NCBI GenBank assembly: GCA_024232965.1
Contig: JACKQF010000006.1
Span: 362,578 to 426,577, forward strand
Length of the DNA: 64,000 nt
Direction of reading: 5' to 3'
Origin: Verrucomicrobiaceae bacterium
GTDB lineage: Bacteria; Verrucomicrobiota; Verrucomicrobiia; Verrucomicrobiales; Verrucomicrobiaceae
Every line of letters starts with the position of its first letter. Within the stretch, counting starts at the first letter, position 1. The translations under genes and the position numbers were made by a program. Under the pieces are notes generated by a model. It did not search any database. It saw only the letters and a program-made list of their open reading frames with translations, and was not told the origin of the DNA. Of this stretch, positions 60,404 through 64,000 are shown one piece after another.

Positions 60404-61555
60404 TCATGCGGGTTGAAAGGGTTTGGAGAGGGTAAGGTGGCGTTCGGCTTTGGCGTAAAATCCAGCGGGGGCGAACTGGTCGGTGTGCAGGTAGCATTGC
60501 ACACGCAGGTCGCGGGTTTGCAGCGTGAAGCTGAGCCGGCGCGACATCGGCAGCGTGGTTTTCGCAGCATGGTAGCGGCTCAAGGCGGCGCAGTTGATGA
60601 AGTTCACGCCCCACTTGGTTTCGATGTGCGAACGACCGCCAAAGGTGTCGTCGGGATTCGTGTGTGTGTGGCCACCGAGCCAAAGATCGACCGCGCCTGG
60701 ATTCGAGGCGAGGTAGTTTTCAAAAGGAGTCGAGTCGGGCCTGTCGTCGATCCAGTAGAGGTAGCTTGCTCCCTTCGGCCCGCCCTGCGGAAAGTAGCCG
60801 TGGTAGTGGGAGGCCCAGTTGTCGCCGTTCTTCTTGAATCCTTCGAACGGCCCCGACGCCACCGTTGTCTCGCGCAACATGTGATGGTGCGCGCAAATGA
60901 TGATGGAGTCGCGATTCGACTCCACCTGCTGCTTCCACCATTCAAAGGTGTCGCTGGTCACCGCGCCAGCCGGATAACCGCCACTCTTCGCGCGACCATG
61001 CGGCGGGCCGCCGTCGTTGCGGTCGGACATGATGAGGAAGAGCATGTTGCCCACGCGGAACGAGTAGCGCTCCCACGTGCCCGAAACTGGATAGCGTCGC
61101 TTCGTCGGATCGATGCCTGAAGTGGCCGTGTTTTCTCCCATCGGATCGACCCACTTCTTGAACCACCACTGCGTCTCCTCATCGGGACCGGAGGCGTCGT
61201 GATTGCCAGCGAGATCATACACATCCTCGCGACGATGTTTTTTGAGTTCACCGTATTGCTTCACGACCTCGCGCCCTTCTTTGTCGTCCGGCGCACCCTG
61301 ACCTCCGGCCAGATCACCGACATGCACTGCGATGTCCCAATCAAAAGCAGGCGCTCCGAGCTTTTCGTCGCCGAACTCCGACTGGCGGATCGCCTTCGCT
61401 AAAGACTCACGCCCCTTCTTGATGTCCGTGCCGACATGCGAATCTCCACAAGCCCAAAGATGAAACGGTTTGGGAGACTCGGCAGCGGTGGACGCCGTCA
61501 AACCGCCCATAGCGAGCGCAGCGGAGTTGGTGAGGAACTCCCGGCGTGACTTCAT
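60404..61555 (-). CDS. Exported metallophosphoesterase with Tat leader
   Basis: A 383-residue protein starting with a Tat leader (KSRREFLTNSAALAMG). Calcineurin-like motifs are visible: ACGDSHVG, DIAVHVGDLAGG, LAGNHDASG, ICAHHHMLRE and LGGHTHTNPDDT. These ligands indicate a dinuclear metal centre. The first motif has GDSH in place of the usual DxH. Its start overlaps the stop of the upstream gene (ATGA). The substrate is unknown. Confidence 0.87.
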   Translation of the reverse strand: MKSRREFLTNSAALAMGGLTASTAAESPKPFHLWACGDSHVGTDIKKGRESLAKAIRQSEFGDEKLGAPAFDWDIAVHVGDLAGGQGAPDDKEGREVVKQYGELKKHRREDVYDLAGNHDASGPDEETQWWFKKWVDPMGENTATSGIDPTKRRYPVSGTWERYSFRVGNMLFLIMSDRNDGGPPHGRAKSGGYPAGAVTSDTFEWWKQQVESNRDSIIICAHHHMLRETTVASGPFEGFKKNGDNWASHYHGYFPQGGPKGASYLYWIDDRPDSTPFENYLASNPGAVDLWLGGHTHTNPDDTFGGRSHIETKWGVNFINCAALSRYHAAKTTLPMSRRLSFTLQTRDLRVQCYLHTDQFAPAGFYAKAERHLTLSKPFQPA

Positions 61556-62436
61556 GGCTTTAATAAGTCTTGGGCGAGCTTCTTTGCCGCAGACTCCCAG
61601 GCGTCTTGAGTGCTGCTGCCGAAGGCGGTGATCATGCGCCAGGTCCCTGTGAATCCTGCGGGCACCGTTTGGTTGTTGAAGCACTTCAAATAGAACTTCC
61701 GATAGGTGCCGGGAACATTCCAGATCGTCGCGATCTGATCTCCCAACTCAGGAGCCTCCATGAGGCGCGAGACGGCGAACTGCCCACTTTTCGGTTCATA
61801 CACCGCCATCCAGTCCACACGCTCGTTGATGTAAAACTTACGCACCACCTCGGCGTCATCGAGCAAGGCACCGGAGATGCTTTGGCCAGGTGCATCGTCA
61901 TGACCCGCGATGAAGGCCGATACCGTTGGCGTCCAAGCGTGCATGAAGTGATACACCAGTTTCAGCGGCACCGCTTCATCGGTGTGAACGGTGGTGATTT
62001 CTTCAAGCCGGTTGTTTTTGATCTCGATGACGTTGGTGAGATCGAAGGTGCGGATACGTGATTTGCGCTCAAAGCGGAACGCATCGCCCGTCAACGAGGC
62101 AGCAGGTGTGGGCACGGGTTTGCCGTCGATGGCGAAAGCGAGTGACTGGAGTTTCTCGGGTTCGTTCTCCAAGTGCGCGGTACCGATGAACCCCACATCG
62201 GGAAACGAAAACACGGTGCCATAGGCGCTCTTCTCCGTGGTCATGGCCGCGCCACGATAGTCGATGCGGCCGGGTGTCCACTGTGTTGCCTGACGCATCA
62301 GCAAGGTCACGTCTCCGCAGGAAACGGTGATGGTTGGCAGATTAGGACCAAGGTTTGGCTTGAAGGGTTCCTTGGCAGCCGTTGAAGAGAGGATGCCAAA
62401 AGCAGTCGTTAAGATGGGTAGGCGGGCGAGCGTCAT
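61552..62436 (-). CDS. Exported beta-rich protein coupled to the phosphoesterase, unknown function
   Basis: A 294-residue exported protein (signal 1-20). I do not recognise a family. It looks all-beta: TITVSCGDVTLLMRQ, DYRGAAMTTEKSAYGTVFSF, then FRFERKSRIRTFDLTNVIEI and a HFMHAWTPTVSAFIAG segment resembling sugar-binding galactose-mutarotase-like or DUF-type proteins. Its stop overlaps the next gene's ATG (ATGA), so the products are likely made together and may act on the same substrate. Confidence 0.72.
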   Translation of the reverse strand: MTLARLPILTTAFGILSSTAAKEPFKPNLGPNLPTITVSCGDVTLLMRQATQWTPGRIDYRGAAMTTEKSAYGTVFSFPDVGFIGTAHLENEPEKLQSLAFAIDGKPVPTPAASLTGDAFRFERKSRIRTFDLTNVIEIKNNRLEEITTVHTDEAVPLKLVYHFMHAWTPTVSAFIAGHDDAPGQSISGALLDDAEVVRKFYINERVDWMAVYEPKSGQFAVSRLMEAPELGDQIATIWNVPGTYRKFYLKCFNNQTVPAGFTGTWRMITAFGSSTQDAWESAAKKLAQDLLKP

Positions 62437-62485
62437 GCCCCTAGAGTACGCACGGCCTCGCGGAGGTTGTGCGACCCAAAACAGA

Positions 62486-63976
62486 TCATCGCTGTGGGTA
62501 GCCCTTCTTCTTGGGCAATGATTCGCGGTCAGGTGGTGGTGGCGGTGTGACACCCGCAGCTCGCATGATCTCGCTGATGGCCTCGATGGTGGGAACGCTG
62601 GGCTTGAAGTTGCCTGGTCGAAAGCCTTGCGCAATGAGCAAGGGCGTCCAGCCTTTGTCGTTCTTGCGGTTCCAAATTTTGATGTCAGCCCCCTTGGAGG
62701 CAAGGAACTTTGCGACCTTCGGCAGGCTCTTGTAAGCAGCGCCATGCATGGCCGTCTGGTTCTTTTGGTCTACGGCATTGACGTCCGCACCGAGGGCAAT
62801 CAGGTAATCGCAAGCAGCCACGCATTCCTCCTCTGTGCCAGCCTCTTCATCGGGCGCGTAACAGCCAAGCCCAGCAGCCGCCATCAGCGGGGTTGATCCA
62901 TCGGCATTGGGTCGCAAGGGATCGGCACCCAACTCCACGAGAAGTTTCATCATCGGGAGATCGGCATTTCGCGAAGCGAGCAAGAAGGGTGTGGCCTGAT
63001 TGAAACCGATGGAACCAAAGGCCTTTGCTTTTGCCATGGCACCAAGTGGCGCATTCACATCCGCGCCGGCTTGGACGATCTCGCGGATAAAATCGAGACT
63101 GCTCAGACGACCCTGCGTGTCTGGAGGCGGTTGGCCGGACTCGTCGTCGCCATGCGGAGGCCGTCGCACCCAGGTCAGCGTATGCAAGGCGGTGAAGCCA
63201 CTGCGAATGTCATTGGGATCCGCTCCGCCTTTGATCAGATCCATCGCCAACTCAAAGTAACCATTCTCGATCGCCAACAAGACCGCGCTGGTTCCATTCG
63301 GCGCATCGCGGCCACGTGCCTCGTGATCGGTAACGATGGCGTCCTTCACATCCGCACCGTGTTGGATCAGCATCTTCACCGCAGCGCTCTTTCCCTCCCG
63401 CGCCGCAAACAAGAGCGCGGTGAATCCGGATCGAAGTCGACGCTGAAAGTCTGCACCCTTTTCGATCAACAAATCAATCACCTCAGCGTGACCCTCAGCA
63501 GCCGCCCACATGAGAGCCGTTTGACCTGTCTGATCCTCAGCGTCAACCTCCGCACCTGCATCGATCAAGGCCCTCACCGCTGCCAGGATTCCGGTACGCG
63601 ATGCCACCATCAGGGCAGTCTCGCCCCCACGCTGTCTGGCATTGGCATTCGCCCCAGCCTTGAGCAAAGCCGTGACGATGCCTGCGTTGCCATTCTGACA
63701 AGCCAGCAGCAAAGGAGTGATGCCATAACGATTCGCCAGATCCACCTTCGCTCCCGCAGCCAGCAACCGCGAAACGACCTCCGCCTGATCATGGTAGGCC
63801 GCCCAATGCAGCGCGGTCGTCCCATCCGCCTGCATCGAGTTGATGTCTTCCTTCTCAGCGACTCGCTGGAGCGCTTCCTCCCAGTTCTGTTTTTCACAGA
63901 GGGTTGGGAGATCGGCCGCCACAAGACCCGTGCAGAGCAAGCCAAGCCAAATCAAAAGTATCAAGGTCCGCGCCAT
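62486..63976 (-). CDS. Exported ankyrin-repeat protein
   Basis: A 496-residue exported protein (signal peptide starting MARTLILLIWLGLLCTG; an in-frame GTG lies three codons upstream). At least eight ankyrin repeats are visible, such as DGTTALHWAAYHDQAEVVSRLL, TGQTALMWAAAEGHAEVIDLLI and DGSTPLMAAAGLGCY. A Pro-rich tail (PPPPPDRESLPKKK) follows. Ankyrin stacks bind other proteins. It ends near the window edge; the 5' neighbour is outside. Confidence 0.93.
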   Translation of the reverse strand: MARTLILLIWLGLLCTGLVAADLPTLCEKQNWEEALQRVAEKEDINSMQADGTTALHWAAYHDQAEVVSRLLAAGAKVDLANRYGITPLLLACQNGNAGIVTALLKAGANANARQRGGETALMVASRTGILAAVRALIDAGAEVDAEDQTGQTALMWAAAEGHAEVIDLLIEKGADFQRRLRSGFTALLFAAREGKSAAVKMLIQHGADVKDAIVTDHEARGRDAPNGTSAVLLAIENGYFELAMDLIKGGADPNDIRSGFTALHTLTWVRRPPHGDDESGQPPPDTQGRLSSLDFIREIVQAGADVNAPLGAMAKAKAFGSIGFNQATPFLLASRNADLPMMKLLVELGADPLRPNADGSTPLMAAAGLGCYAPDEEAGTEEECVAACDYLIALGADVNAVDQKNQTAMHGAAYKSLPKVAKFLASKGADIKIWNRKNDKGWTPLLIAQGFRPGNFKPSVPTIEAISEIMRAAGVTPPPPPDRESLPKKKGYPQR

Positions 63977-64000
63977 CGGAATCACAGCACTTCAATGACG

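Overview
The window reads as a chromosome segment of a Gram-negative, aerobic, carbohydrate-degrading heterotroph of the Verrucomicrobiota, most likely a Prosthecobacter/Verrucomicrobium relative. This is inferred from gene content: sulfatases, DUF1080 and DUF4838 proteins, BNR sialidase, VCBS/FG-GAP proteins, a PEP-CTERM tail, NPYAPP-type small membrane proteins and a fused CcoNO oxidase. No rRNA or other phylogenetic marker RNA is present. I saw no tRNA, rRNA, CRISPR array, transposase or prophage gene. Many starts have no visible Shine-Dalgarno sequence.

Layout. 1-5.1 kb: cbb3-type terminal oxidase cluster (CcoNO fusion cut by the window edge, CcoQ-like, monohaem CcoP, CcoG, a 60-residue FixH-like protein, a TauE/SafE-like membrane protein), closed by a hairpin terminator. 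5.2-18.7 kb: mostly housekeeping genes (SNase-like protein, ndk, vanZ-like, a BrnT/BrnA-like toxin-antitoxin pair, gloA-like, rhlE, xylulokinase, DUF374 acyltransferase, MauE-like protein overlapping an L-threonine aldolase, TIM-barrel isomerase, flavin reductase, YyaL). 18.8-23 kb: two large surface or secreted proteins, an inverse-autotransporter-like barrel ending in PEP-CTERM and a seven-repeat FG-GAP propeller. 22.9-25.3 kb: DUF3820, hexapeptide transferase, frr and pyrH.

25.4-40.4 kb: LRR lipoprotein, cyclic-nucleotide-binding protein, then exported glycan-directed proteins (beta-helix protein, two esterases, sugar isomerase, sulfatase, sialidase coupled to a WYL regulator, DUF4838 protein, polysaccharide deacetylase). 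41.5-44.1 kb: a nitric oxide/nitrite module, with nsrR divergent from an exported YHS-truncated haemoglobin, an HPP-family membrane protein and a group III truncated haemoglobin, and a perfect 10+10 bp palindrome in the divergent promoter. 44.2-54.7 kb: more exported hydrolases, including an ordered minus-strand set (ceramidase-like, CocE-like, sulfatase, DUF1080). Two members of an unassigned exported His-rich family lie at 40.5 and 48.1 kb. 54.9-60.3 kb: DabB-DabA inorganic-carbon pump genes with a divergent LysR regulator and a small coiled-coil gene just downstream. 60.4-64 kb: a two-gene exported module with a phosphoesterase, and an ankyrin-repeat protein.

How they fit together: the exported enzymes would strip sulfate, acyl and sialic-acid-like groups from complex polysaccharides and feed isomerases and xylulokinase. 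The high-affinity oxidase and the NO-handling genes suit low-oxygen or nitrate-rich niches. DabAB would supply bicarbonate for anaplerosis. These links are inference from gene families and neighbourhood.
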